Source: Laburnicola sp. R22_1
Taxonomy: Eukaryota > Ascomycota > Dothideomycetes > Pleosporales > Didymosphaeriaceae
Length of the DNA: 64,000 nucleotides
Reading direction: 5' to 3'
NCBI GenBank assembly: GCA_014281115.1
Contig: JACONQ010000008.1
Location: 1,798,001-1,862,000 of the forward strand
The notes beneath the pieces are model-generated. The model was not told where the DNA came from. It was given only the letters and a program-made list of their open reading frames with translations, and did no database searches. Positions 11,305 through 22,293 of the stretch are shown piece by piece (the stretch's first letter is position 1; every line of letters begins with the position of its first letter). The position numbers were made by a program, and so were the translations under genes.

Positions 11305-11769
11305 TTTGCAAATCTTGTTCACGAAGCTAGGAAGTGGTTAAGTTGTTTACAAGAAAGACGAAGCGTTAGCGATCAACGGCAGTGGGGAACAAGGAACATC
11401 GAATGCATGCCTCGGAAGACGACAAAAGAATAATTGGGTCATGGCGCCTGACTCGGGCGAAAAGTCCCTAGAGACCACCACTGGATGCTGGAGACAAATG
11501 CCTCCATCGGCATCTGCTGTCCCGCATTTCAAACGCCGAAACCCTCTCCGACCTCGGAAAACCAACACCACGTCACTGTTTCAAATGCCGACGCAGGCAG
11601 CCGCGCGCTACGACTTGCACTCGGCTACTAGACATCCCTGCGGTTCGTATAACCGTAGCAATAATCTTTCAAGCTTCCGGAAAACGTCCGATGTTTGAGC
11701 GCGAGACTGAAACGACTCAATACACATCTCGAGCAGTATCCTGAACAAGTATCGCAAGGACGAGATAAC
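11305..11769. promoter_or_regulatory. Divergent promoter between the two cluster dehydrogenases
   Basis: This 465-bp interval separates the starts of the minus-strand medium-chain dehydrogenase and the plus-strand short-chain dehydrogenase, so the pair is likely co-regulated. It contains GGCGCCATGA on the minus strand at 11439-11448, matching the motif in the other cluster promoters. Confidence 0.5.
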
Positions 11770-12615
11770 ATGGCCAAAGTCCAGGAACTGTTCTCCCTAG
11801 AGGGCCAAACAGCCCTCGTGACAGGCGGCACAAGAGGCATCGGACAAGCCATGGCCATCGCCCTAGCAGAAGCCGGAGCAGACATCCTCCTCGTCCAAGT
11901 AAGTACTCAGCAAACGCACTCCCACGCTCAACTTAACACGCCCCCCAAGCGCGACACCACCAACCTCACCACCCAACAAGCGATCCTCTCCCTCAACCAC
12001 AAAGCCACAATCTACACGGCGGACCTCTCCTCCCCGGCCTCCGTCTCCACCCTCGTCCCGCAAATCCTCCAAGACGGCCACAAAATCCACATCCTCCTCA
12101 ACTGCGCCGGCATCCAAAAGCGCCACCCCGCCCACCAGTTCCCAGACACGGACTGGCACTCCGTCCTCCAGGTGAACCTCACCACCGTCTTCACCCTCTG
12201 CCGCGACGTAGGCGCACACATGCTGAGCCAACCGCCCTCCCTCCCCCCGCACGCCTCCCGCCGCGGCTCCATCATTAATATCGCCTCGCTTCTCTCGTTC
12301 CAGGGAGGGTTTACCGTGCCCGCGTACGCCGCGGCAAAGGGCGGCGTGGCGCAGCTTACGAAGGCGTTGAGTAATGAGTGGGCGGCCAAAGGGATCAATG
12401 TTAATGCTGTGGCGCCGGGGTATATAGCTACAGAGATGAATACGGCGCTGATGCAGGACGAGGCGAGGGCGAAGAGTATCCTTGAGAGGATTCCGGCGGG
12501 GCGGTGGGGTGCGCCTGAGGATTTTAAGGGCGTGGTGGTGTGGTTGGCGGGGGCGGGGAGTGCGTATGTTAGTGGGGAGGTGGTTACTGTTGATGGGGGG
12601 TGGATGGGGCGGTAG
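11770..12615 (+). CDS. Short-chain dehydrogenase, KduD / gluconate 5-dehydrogenase-like
   Basis: Exons 11770-11898 and 11950-12615 join in phase 0 (GTAAGT donor, CCCAAG acceptor) to 264 residues, a standard classical SDR length. The cofactor motif is TGGTRGIG (about residues 18-25), followed by NCAG, the IASLLSFQGG serine region and YAAAK (Tyr169, Lys173). The C-terminal half, with NVNAVAPGYIATEMN, ERIPAGRWGAPED and VDGGW, closely resembles bacterial KduD-type enzymes acting on keto-deoxygluconates. Fungal relatives are often annotated 2-deoxy-D-gluconate 3-dehydrogenase. In this cluster it could reduce 5-keto-D-gluconate to D-gluconate (inference). The ATG at 11770 directly precedes the conserved FSLEGQTALVTGG; an in-frame ATG at 11695 would add 25 residues unlike the family. 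It is read divergently from the medium-chain dehydrogenase. Confidence 0.87.
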   Translation: MAKVQELFSLEGQTALVTGGTRGIGQAMAIALAEAGADILLVQVSTQQTHSHAQLNTPPKRDTTNLTTQQAILSLNHKATIYTADLSSPASVSTLVPQILQDGHKIHILLNCAGIQKRHPAHQFPDTDWHSVLQVNLTTVFTLCRDVGAHMLSQPPSLPPHASRRGSIINIASLLSFQGGFTVPAYAAAKGGVAQLTKALSNEWAAKGINVNAVAPGYIATEMNTALMQDEARAKSILERIPAGRWGAPEDFKGVVVWLAGAGSAYVSGEVVTVDGGWMGR

Positions 12616-12733
12616 TGTTATTGGGGTTATTGGGGTTATTTGGATTTTTTGTGACTTTTCTTGTTCTATATGGTTGAGCTTTTAGCTGGGGATGGACAAC
12701 TTGTTGTGGTTTGGATATAGTGGACAGTTGAAA
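12616..12733. other. 3' flank of the SDR gene up to the hAT insertion
   Basis: This short non-coding stretch contains three GGGGTTATT-like units near 12619-12640. It ends with the left copy of the 8-bp hAT target duplication AGTTGAAA (12726-12733). Confidence 0.6.
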
Positions 12734-13842
12734 CAGCGCTTGCAACGGTCGATAGTACGCTATCGTGAGGCTTATGGCCATTACTTATCGCTCGTTTTTT
12801 GGTGTTGTTATCGATCGATCGCTTAAAATAAGCAGGATTACGTATGATAAGCCGCACTACGGCAGTAAATTACTATAAGTAGTTTAGCGTACAAATTAGA
12901 GTGGATTGAACTCTGGGAAGGCTGCTTCCGCTGCTGTCTGCTCCTTGTCCTTTCGCTTAATTTGATTACTACGTTTGATAAGAGGACACTTAACTACGCG
13001 GTTCTTAAGCTAGTTCTTCTATAGTTGGATAGCCTTAATAGTTGATGCTAATAGGCTGTTTTAATTATTAGTGATAGTGCGTCTAGCTGTACTAAAGCAG
13101 CGCTCACACTTACAACTGATACTTGGGATAGAAAGGAAATTAACAGCTATTTTGAAAAGTATAGGGTACTTGCTATAGCCAACTTTTAGCCACTAAAGCT
13201 ATAGGTTAGCTATTAACTCCTAATAGGCTTTGTCTTTGTTTAGGTCCTTGTTAAGATTGTTAATATACTTGTCTAATTAAGAGCTGCGTTTGTGCCGTTT
13301 GTAGCCGTGGTTGCTATAAAGGTACTCTTAATTAACCTCTATAATAGCTATAAGCGGATTGTTAGTGTAGCTAGCGGGTAGCTTATGTCTTTAGGGTAGC
13401 TTATGTCTTTAGGGTTGCTCCTTATTTTGTGTTTTATTTAATAATGCTTTAGTAGCGAGATACTTCTTAAACGTATTATGGAGAGAATTGTTAGCCTTTT
13501 GCTGCTAATCTTAGTAATTACGCTAGTGAGATTTAAACTAGTTAAGGCGCAGCCTAGGGTGGAGAGCTGTAGCGATAGTATAGAAGCTTGGAGTTGGTTC
13601 TATAATAAGCTTCTCCTAGTAGGTGTTAAGCTTCTCTAGGCTATAATTAATAGCTAATTTAAAGTAGCTCTTATTGTTGTTGTTAAACTTACTAGCCGCA
13701 GTGTTGTAGTGCTGCCACAAGACTTAAAGGTTGATAATAGTTTGCTATAATAAGCTGAAGCCTAATACGCTGTTGCTGCCTTTAAGTGCTTTGCAGAGGT
13801 TGTATAGCACCTTTAAAAAGATAATAAGATTGTTAACCTCTA

Positions 13843-15709
13843 ACGTATCCTATCAGCGAGCGGGTCAGATCAGCGAGCGGGTCAGATCAGCGAGCGGGTC
13901 AGTTTTCCTTGGCAACACTATAGTACTGCAAACTACAATTCGAATCACTATCAACACTATCTGAAAACTGCCCACTAAGGGTAATATCTGAGCTAGAAGA
14001 TGACTTTTTAGCCTTCTGGCAGGTTCTCGCGTTGTGCCTAGTCCCCCCGCAGTTGCCGCAGCGGCGTTGTGTTGAGGGGCCTCCCTCAGCGTTACCTCCA
14101 CCCCGCGCCCTTTTAGACGATTTCGCCCTAACAGAGGGACTCCTAGCCACTAAATCTGCTCCCTGGCCAAAGTCAAGTACTCCACCATGCTGGAGACGCT
14201 TCCTTTTACGCGATTTTCGCTTAGTAAGCAGCTCTATCTGCTCCTGAAGCTCAGCGAGTTGGCCTATTATAAGTACACCTTGGTGAGCTAGACTTTCAGC
14301 GCCCTTTGTAAGCTGTGCGAGCCTTGCAGTGACAGCAGTTGGTGATTTCTTAATAGATTCTATTACCAGCTTAGCCTGTGACGAGAGTTCAATAGCGTTT
14401 TTTGGTGTTTTTGATTGCTAGGGCTTATTTGGTATAGGTAGTCCTGGTGGGGTGTGAAGTCGCACGTCAAGGCGATCTACCACCACCAACGCGTCCAAAG
14501 GAACAAGCCTAGAGGCCTCAAAGGCTTTCCTGCAATTCTCTGGTGTGAATACATCAAAAAACGCGTTGCGAAAGGCCGGTAGGAAGCCCTCTTTGTTGAT
14601 ATGAAAGACGCGTCGGCGCGCCAAGTCTCGCACGCGCTGGGAGTACTTCAGCTTCAGTGGCGCGAAACAGACCACATCAAGCGGCTGCAGGATGTGAGAT
14701 GAGTGCGCTGGCATACAGAGGGTTAGGATCCTCTGTTCCAGGCAGTAATCCTTGAAATCTTGGGATTGGTGGCTCTCATGGCCGTTTAGAATAAGTAACC
14801 TCCACAACCCCACTATACGCGGCCTTGTATACGCGTTAAAGTGCTTTAACCACGCGACTCCAAGCTCGTTGTTGGTCCAGCTAGTCTCGGAGACTGAAAG
14901 CTTCCAATTGCGGGGGATACTAGTCTCCTCATACCACGCTGAGATGTGGACTCGCCCTTTGTAGATAATAAAGGGTGGGGCAGCATACCTAGCAGCGCAA
15001 ATGCTTTGGATCACTGTAACCCACTTGCGGTCGCCTGGCTGGACAAGATTAGGTCGAGAACGTCTCTCTGAGCCTGTTACAACCTTCATTGAGCCAATAA
15101 CTCCTATCTGGAAGCCAGTCTTATCGAAGTTATGGACGTCTTGATCCTGCACCCCATACTTGGCTTTTGTCTCCTCTACAAGCCGAAACCACGCGTTTAT
15201 CACCTCTGGATCCTCCTGTCGTATCCTCTGTCGGTCCTTTGCTTGATTAAAGGCCATTTTGAGCTCAGGTACACGCTTTATAAAGCGTTGAGCCCAGCAT
15301 TTACCCACAGGGTCTTTGTGCCGCGCAGCTAGCAGTTTATTGGCCATATCCTCCACCTCATCTAGCTGGGGTACAAATCCTCGCGAGTCTAGGTCTAGTA
15401 TGTATTGGATAAGCGTCTCCTCTTCGGTTGTAGTAAGCTTCGCCATATTGGCGCGGTTATCTGCTTGGGCAGCGATTCCGTTGTATTGGCGGGTTACTGT
15501 AGTTTTTGGGACGTTATACGCGTCAGCGGCGCGTCGTAGGCTTGAAAATTGTTTATTCTGATATGCCTGAAGGGCAAGCTCAATTCTGCCTTCTTTATTG
15601 GATAATAACGCGTTGCGTTGTTGAGACATGATAAGTTATTGTGAGGTGTTGTGGTCTTGGCAAAAACTGACCCGCTCGCTGATCTGACCCGCTCGCTGAT
15701 AGGATACGT
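13843..15709 (-). mobile_element. pogo/Fot-type DNA transposon, copy 1 (1,867 bp)
   Basis: The element begins ACGTATCCT at 13843 and ends with the complement at 15709. TA sits on both sides (13841-13842 and 15710-15711). Each end carries the 17-bp unit ATCAGCGAGCGGGTCAG in tandem, three copies on the left and two on the right. Length, TA target and ACGT terminus fit Fot/pogo (Tc1-mariner) elements of ascomycetes. It is inserted in the degraded hAT relic and is far less mutated than that relic, so it is younger. Its one transposase gene is on the minus strand. Confidence 0.93.
13899..15629 (-). pseudogene. pogo-type transposase with one in-frame stop
   Basis: Translation from the ATG at 15629 gives an N-terminal helix-turn-helix (SLRRAADAYNVPKTTVTRQ) and a CENP-B-like second DNA-binding region (GKCWAQRFIKRVPEL). 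A DDE_1 catalytic domain follows. The first catalytic Asp is in HNFDKTGF; the second position reads LLILNGHESH, where the family has D in place of N; the third is in LQPLDVVCF. A TAG at 14418-14420 replaces a likely CAG. The same frame then continues to 13899 and ends with a zinc knuckle CGNCGGTRHNARTC. Both defects are G-to-A or C-to-T changes, as RIP makes. The protein is about 576 codons and otherwise complete. It is probably inactive. Confidence 0.88.
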
Positions 15710-15982
15710 TAGCCAATTATTGTTAGAGAGAGTGTTAAGTATAGGGTTGTAGTGAGAACTATTACTATTATTGTCGGCATTAAACTCCTTATTGTTCTTA
15801 ACAGTTTGTCGATATTTGCGTTAGAAGGCTTTGATTAGCTTACGTAGCTTACTATAATAGAGAAGTATAAGATAGACTGAGTGCTAGCGTACCCTACTAT
15901 TCTAGAGTAACTAAAGCTTAACAAGCTTCTATATAGGATCCTTATTACTAAGATTGCTAAAGACTAAATAAAATAACTTATA

Positions 15983-17853
15983 ACGTACTTTGCACTCGAG
16001 TCGGACACTCCATCGAGTCGGACACTTTGCCAAGACCCCACCAAGTTCTGTACTATTCACGATAGTATAGAGTCAACATGAACTATTTTCAATAGTCTAA
16101 ATAGGCTAAACTATTCAGAATCTACTTCTATAAGCTGCCTACAGGTTTTTTTATTGTGCCCAGGCTTGCCGCAGCGTCCACAGCGCCGTTGAGCGGATTC
16201 GCCTCCATCAGTGCGCACCCTCTTCTTTGCCTTCTTGCCATCACCACGCACCCTAAAGTTCTTTAGAGTAGCTAGTCGCTGGCCCTCTTCAACTGTAAGG
16301 ACTCCTTCTTGCTGCAATCGCTTTCTTTTATATGATTTACGTTGTGTGGCGGCCTTATTAGTAGCTTGAAGTTCGGCGTTGCGTTTGGTTATCAACACCA
16401 AAGAATGCCCTATTAGCTCGGCGCCTTTGACGAGCTTTTCCACCGCCTTAACCATATAAGTTGGGGAACTATCCACATGCCTTTGAATCCTCTGCTTAAC
16501 CAGCGTCGATTGCGACCTAAGTTCTGTACTATTTCGCGGAGTTTGCGACTCCCATGTACTATCGCGAATAGTACAAAGTGGAGGCGTACGCAGGCGGACG
16601 TTAAGCTGCGATATTACAGCTTCTAGGTTGTGGGGCACTAGGCTAGCACCTTGAAAGCCTCCTTTGATATTACTTTCAGTAAACGAAGCCTTAAAAGCAG
16701 CAATAAAGCAAGGCAGGAACTCGATTTTAGTGATGTGCGTGATGTGGTTGCGCATTAAATCCTTAGCTTGGCGCCTATACGCCTTTTTTAAAGGCGCGAA
16801 ACAGCCCACATCAAGTGGCTGCAAGAGGTGCGACGAATGCGAGGGCATACAGAGAGTAACAATATTGCTCTTCTTGCAGTAATCCTGGAATTTGAGCGAG
16901 TTGTGACTTTCGTGGCTATCGATAATGAGCAAACGTGCTCTACTAGTAGTACGCCTCTTTGTATGCTTATTAAAGTGCTTTAGCCATTGCAGACCAAGCT
17001 TATTTATTGTCTAGCCGTTCTTAGAGACTGCAATAACCCAATTATGAGGTAGATCCTTCTCCTTATACTAGGCGGAGAGGTGGTGCTTGCCCCCAAAGAT
17101 AATGAAGGGTGGGATCCACCAACCTATCGCGTTAATGCCTTGGATGACTGTTGTCCACTCCCTATTGCCCTGCTGCACCTGCTTTGGCTGTCCTTGACGC
17201 TCAGAGCCTGTGACTACTGCTCTAGTCGATATCATGCCTATTATAAAGCCTGCTTCATCAAAATTGTAGGTGTCCTTGTCTAGGATACTATATTTGGCCT
17301 TTATGTTCTCCACAAGCTGGAACCAGTCTTGTATCACCTCAGGATCCTCCTAGAGAGCTCTCTTATAGTCGTACTTTCGATTGAACTTGACTTTAAGCTC
17401 TGGCTGGCGCTTAACAAAGTCATAAGGCCACCTCTGGCCAACTAGCTCGTAGTGGCGTGCAGCTAGTAAAGAATCAGCCATATCTTTTATAGCATTGAGC
17501 TAAGACGGAAATCCTCGCGCGTCTAGGTTGAGTATATGCTCCACAATCGCCTGCTCCTCTTTTATAGTAAGTCTTATTTTGTTAGGTGCGCAGTCGCGTC
17601 TAAACGTCTTTCTAGCGCGTTAGTTGCTAAGTGTACTTTAAGAGACGTTGTAGATAGCTGCAGCGCGTCGCTGAGAGAGTGTCGCGTCTTGTTCAATAGC
17701 CTGGATTGCAAGCTGTATACGCGCTTCTTTTAACGCCAGTAGTTCGTTGTGTGGTTGAGGCATCGCGTTATACTATTGCTGATAGTACGTTTTGGTGGGG
17801 TCTTGGCAAAGTGTCCGACTCGATGGAGTGTCCGACTCGAGTGCAAAGTACGT
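15983..17853 (-). mobile_element. pogo/Fot-type DNA transposon, copy 2 (1,871 bp)
   Basis: The ends are ACGTACTTTGCACTCGAGTC at 15983 and its complement ending at 17853, with TA duplications at 15981-15982 and 17854-17855. TCGAGTCGGACACT occurs twice in each end at a 17-bp period, followed by TTTGCCAAGACCCCACC. It lies in the hAT relic 273 bp to the right of copy 1. It is the same family and exact length as the element reconstructed at 46592-56195. Confidence 0.93.
16111..17763 (-). pseudogene. pogo-type transposase, several RIP-like stops
   Basis: An ATG at 17763 opens MPQPHNELLALKEARI, and the frame can be followed to 16111. It is interrupted by TAA/TAG codons where Gln (CAA/CAG) or Trp (TGG) is expected: near 17640, 17620, 17500, 17350, 17070 and 17010. 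Recognisable parts are NFDEAGF (first Asp), LLIIDSHESH (second Asp kept), LQPLDVGCF (third Asp) and a C-terminal zinc knuckle CGRCGKPGHNKKTC. The longest open stretch, 16111-16932, covers the C-terminal half. All stops are explained by C-to-T or G-to-A changes. It is not functional as it stands. Confidence 0.85.
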
Positions 17854-20090
17854 TAATGTTTGTGTAAGGCACAAATAGCTCTTATAAAGTTGTGAAGCTT
17901 GCTAATAACACTGTTGTTGTGGTAAAGTCTAAATTAATTAATAGGAGCTGCCTAAGCAAGCTCTTCTTTAAACTTTGAGACTCCTTTACTATATAATATT
18001 GCTTTAATAATAAGGTTAATAATATAACCTACGCAGCGGATGCGATGCTAAGTACTAAGACAGAGAGTTGTAGACTCCCTATTAAGGTGTTTAATAAGTT
18101 TCTTATTATTGTTTATAGCGTTATTGCCTATAAAATAGTTAAAGTTTAATTTAAAGTTGTACTTTTGCATAATATTAAGTATTACTAAGGCCTGCGCACT
18201 AGCTATGTGATTACTAAGAAGGTTATAGAAACCTATTAGAAGGTCTTATTAATTATAATTAGTGTTAACAAAGTAAGTAACTACACTTAGAAAGCTAAGA
18301 TAGTTAGCAAATATCTAAACATTAATGCTTATAGCAACCTTTCTAGCAGCTAATTAGATAAGCTAATATACCTTAGCCTTCTCATCCTTACACTACTTTC
18401 TAATATATAATAAGAGTGTGTTTAACAAATTAGGTAAGGCGTGTAATAGCTTTGCATAATTCTAGGTTAATAGGCCTTAGGTTAAAGAGTTTATAATATC
18501 TTAGAAGCTTAAATCTCTTATAATTGTCTAGTTAACAACTAAGGCTTAGAAGCTATCCTCCTCCTAGGGCATATGTAATAGCTAAGTTAAAGAACTAGGG
18601 ACGTGTGTAGTAGCTGTAAAGGGGGACTCTAGTAGAGGTATAGACGTACTAGGGATACGCTAGCTAGTAGATAGATTAATAGAGTATACTTTTTGCACGT
18701 AATCTTAGATATGTATAGTACTATTAATAGCTATAGTGTTATTAGTTTAATAACTTTAGTAATAAATCTTATATAGCCAAAGCTTAGTAATACTATTATT
18801 ATCCTTAGTATATTATAGTTAAAGCCTAAAACGCTATATATTAAAGAGCGCACGGTGACTAAATATATAGGCCTTATACCTAATAGCATAGCCTAATTAG
18901 AAAGGCTAGAGCTGCTTACCCTTCTAATATACATAGTAGAAATTAATATTAAACCTTACGCCGCATATAGCTATCTTATCTGTTAGCAGCGGGTAATTGT
19001 GGGTGGGAGGGCCTTTAGGTAATAGTAAAGGTAATAATAATAGAGAGCTAAAATAAATAGCAGATAAGGTTTAAGAGCTAGGTTAGGAGGATAATAATAA
19101 GGCTTAAGAGGCTTAAGAGTACTTAGAAGCTCTTATCTTGCTAAGCCTCTAAGAGCTAGGCCTATAGTAGGTTAGTAAAGGTGTTGCTGGTAGCAAGGCA
19201 TTATGTAAAGTATAGTTATTAGCTAAGTATTAATATATTATTAAGAGATGCGGATATGTATAGAAGCGTAGACAGCTTTAATTAATTGCATAGGTGTTCT
19301 TTTAGGTAGGTTAATAATTAATAATTAATAACTAATAATTGCTAATTAATTATAGGCGTACAGGCATTATAGTGTTTAGGGGATAATGCTAGAGGCGTTA
19401 ACGTTAGCTAGCTGGCTGCTAAGACTTATAGGCGAGACCTCGCCTCTATTAGCTAATAAGCAATAGAGGATTAGGCAGCCCTAAGCTATCCTAAGGCTGC
19501 TCCTAGAGGAGCAAAGTTAGTAGTTAAGCCGCCTAGGTATAAGTCTATTGCACGCGTTAGCGTTTAAGCATATAGAACACTAAGCTAGTATAAGGTTCTT
19601 ACGCATATAAATATTGTCTATGCGCGCTAAAAGAGCAAAAAAACGTAACAATTGCGTTATGGCGTGGACATATAAGAGGTGGTAATACTGTTAATCTTGT
19701 ATGCGAGGTTAGTGTTAAGGCCCGCGGAGTTTAACTACCCTACAAAAGCTACAGAGCCGCACTATACCTAATTAGGCCACAACACCACTAAAGTATCGCG
19801 ATTATTACAGTACTACGGTAGGCCTTACTACTATCGATCGACTACGGTATCGCCTGCCTTGTCTACTATCGATCGATTGAACACGTGACGATAGATGATA
19901 GATAGTACCGACGATAGTACGGACCGTTGCAAGCGCTGAGTTGAAAGTTGAATCCCGCTACGCATCTTCAGTGGTATGTTGGGTTACTTTTCGGCCAGGC
20001 GGGCTTGGACCTGGTCCAGTGGGCAATAGTTTTGCATTCGCCTTCACACAGCTTCATTCCCTATCTGACTCACAGCACATCTATATAAAG

Positions 20091-20218
20091 CAGAGTTGTC
20101 AACAATCAAGCGATAGGCAGATTGATTACTGGATCAGGTCTAACACGGACCTCTCTATGGTCTTTTGGCGCTTAGTTGGGCAATCAATCTGAAGATCGCT
20201 TGATTGTTGACAACTGTG
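20091..20218. mobile_element. 128-bp hAT-type MITE
   Basis: The left end CAGAGTTGTCAACAATCAAG and the right end ATCGCTTGATTGTTGACAAC (then TGTG) are inverted copies of about 24 bp with one mismatch. ATATAAAG lies directly on both sides (20083-20090 and 20219-20226), an 8-bp duplication typical of hAT. It lies about 60 bp past the stop codon of the aldo-keto reductase and could provide its 3' end or polyadenylation sequence. Confidence 0.82.
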
Positions 20219-20277
20219 ATATAAAGGGTATAACTCTCCACCACGCAGCCCGCTTCCTATAACTTGTGACCAGGCAG

Positions 20278-21333
20278 TCAGCCACTGAGATCGATACCAT
20301 CAGGCTTGTCCGGGAAGCCCGCGTTGACGCCAAAAGGCGGGTAGACGAAGCGGGTGACGCCGTTTTTCCTGTGGATGGCTTCGAGGGTCTGCATGTCGGA
20401 TCCGTCGAGGGAGACAAGGTTGCGGTTTTCATCGATGCGCGAGGGGGTCACGGACTTGGCTAGGACGGAGGAGTTGCGGGCCACTGCGTATGCGTGTTAG
20501 CGAGGTCATTGTGGTATGCGAGTGCGGTGTTTGGCTTACAGTGGTAACTAAGGAGGACGGTAGCAGGGCTGACGTTGTGCTTTTTGGCGACTTCGTTCAC
20601 GGCCTCGTTCTTTGCGAGGGGGGAGCCGGTGCTGCCGAGCGGGCTGTAGGCGGTGATGTGGATGCCTTTTTGCTTGCAGAAGTCGACGACTTCTTGCTGG
20701 GGGAGGAGGGGGTGGTTTTCGATTTGGTTGGCGGCTGGGGTGATGGTTGCGTGGGCGAGGAGCTTTTCGAGGTATTTGACCGAGTAGTTTGCGACGCCGA
20801 TGGCTTTGACTTTGTCGGGGTGCGATTGGATCAGTTTCTCGAGGTTCTTCCATGTGTCGATGTGGGTGATGGTTTTGTCGATGTCGCGGGAGCCGTCCTC
20901 GAGCTTGGGGAAGAGAGGGTGGTTTCCTTGGGGAGGGCGTTAGTCGTGAGGTGTTTTGATGTCAGAGATGGGGGGACTTACCGTTGGGGTTCATGGGTAC
21001 GGGCCAGTGCATCAGGTATAGATCCACGTACGGCGTCTTCAGCATATCCAAGCTCTTCTGGAGGCCCTCTTCTGCCCTCGTGTGGAAGGTGCACCACAGC
21101 TTGCTCGTGATGAAGAGGTCCTCCCTCTTCACGACACCGCGCGAGATGACGTCCTGGAGTGCCTCGCCTACCTCGTCCTCATTCTGGTAGCAGTACGCAC
21201 AGTCAATATGCCTATACCCGCCCTCAATGGCATGCACCACGGCCTTCTTCACCTCACCCGGCGCAGACTGCCACGTGCCCAGGCCCAAAGCAGGGATGGA
21301 GGCGCCGGTGTTCAACGGAATGGCAGTGTTCAT
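20278..21333 (-). CDS. Aldo-keto reductase (candidate D-glucuronate reductase)
   Basis: Exons 20982-21333, 20540-20926 and 20278-20483 join in phase to 314 residues, the usual AKR length. The catalytic tetrad is visible: Asp44 and Tyr49 in [11 protein letters not shown], Lys78 in LFITSKLW, and His109 in LYLMHWPV. The family signature [14 protein letters not shown] and the C-terminal [12 protein letters not shown], which binds the NADPH phosphate, are present. Donors are GTAAGT and GTAAGC. The start at ATG 21333 gives [20 protein letters not shown]; an in-frame ATG at 21402 would add 23 residues. Many AKRs share this sequence, so substrate is inferred. Beside myo-inositol oxygenase, whose product is D-glucuronate, reduction of D-glucuronate to L-gulonate is the natural guess. 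It is divergent from the oxygenase. Confidence 0.88.
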
Positions 21334-22293
21334 GGTGGGCGTAGGGTCTTGGATATCCGTGGGAGACAATTTGAGAATGAGGTTTCCAAGAGCGGGATTC
21401 ATTGCGGGCTGGGCCTCGCGGGGGGGGTATATGTAGTGGGGTGGGGACTTTTGGGGCCACTGCGTCGCATTGCGGCTATGTGGCTTGGTCCTCTCTGCCT
21501 TATCCGGGCCAGGGCCTCTAAACACGGCTGTTCTGGTCTGTTGGGCGTGGGATTGATGAGATGAATTCTTCCGGTGCCCCGCCATCGCCTTACCCCGCCG
21601 GGCTACCATCGGTCCGAGGCGCGCCGGCGAAAGGTAAACGCGCGCCGGCACTTGGCCCAAAAGGGAGGCAAAAGCCGTCGACGCTCTAGGCCAGCTTTTT
21701 CGGGGCATTTCCCCCCGATGCTCACGTGATGCGTGCGTGTTTTGGGAGAGCGGCGAGAATTCCCTTCCTGGGCTGGAATAGGAGAAAATTTCCGCCCCCC
21801 AACGGCGCCATGTGGGAACCACAAAACCTCCTCCACACCTCACGAACCAGCAAACCACTAAAGTGTGGTTCGCCACACTACCTAGAGCTAGAGGCTGGGC
21901 CGCCGTTTCTAACCTGCCACCAAGTGCGTACGGTTTGGAGAGCGGGCAGAATTCCCTCACAGCCAAAACTTCGGTGCTGGCCATGGACTACACCTGCAGG
22001 GCTCCCTGGATGTGGTGATGCAGTACAACAAACTCAGTCGAGATGGTAGGCTGAGCGTTTTCCGCGTTGTGGGGTGGCGAAAGCATCGGCCGGCCGACTG
22101 TCTGAATGACACTGCGGAGAATGCTTGCTGTAGCTGGGGATAACCAAGAATAAGTATCACGCCCCTCATCTCACTGTCTCGCTATCATCCGTCTCAAACA
22201 AATCCTTCTCTTTCATCCTGCCAAACGTACTTGTACTTTTCTACACGCGTTTGAGATACCCATCTACATTCCATCCCATCACCCACTTTCACA
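21334..22293. promoter_or_regulatory. Divergent promoter, aldo-keto reductase / inositol oxygenase
   Basis: This interval of 960 bp lies between two divergent starts. It holds GGCGCCATGT at 21804-21813, shared with the other cluster promoters. It also holds an imperfect 33-bp direct repeat at about 21733-21765 and 21924-21957 with core GAGAGCGGCGAGAATTCCCT. The last 100 bp before 22294 are CT-rich. Confidence 0.5.

Larger units (their letters stand above)
12734..19938. mobile_element. RIP-degraded hAT element with two nested pogo-type insertions
   Basis: The ends are 17-bp perfect inverted repeats, CAGCGCTTGCAACGGTC at 12734 and its complement ending at 19938. They are flanked by a perfect 8-bp duplication AGTTGAAA (12726-12733 and 19939-19946). 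CAG-type ends and an 8-bp duplication are the hAT signature. Removing the nested elements at 13843-15709 and 15983-17853 with their TA duplications leaves 3,463 bp, a normal hAT length. The remaining sequence is rich in TA and TTA/CTA with stops in every frame, so no transposase frame survives. Several TATCG motifs sit close to both ends, as is common in hAT subterminal regions. It inserted between the SDR and aldo-keto reductase genes. Confidence 0.85.
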
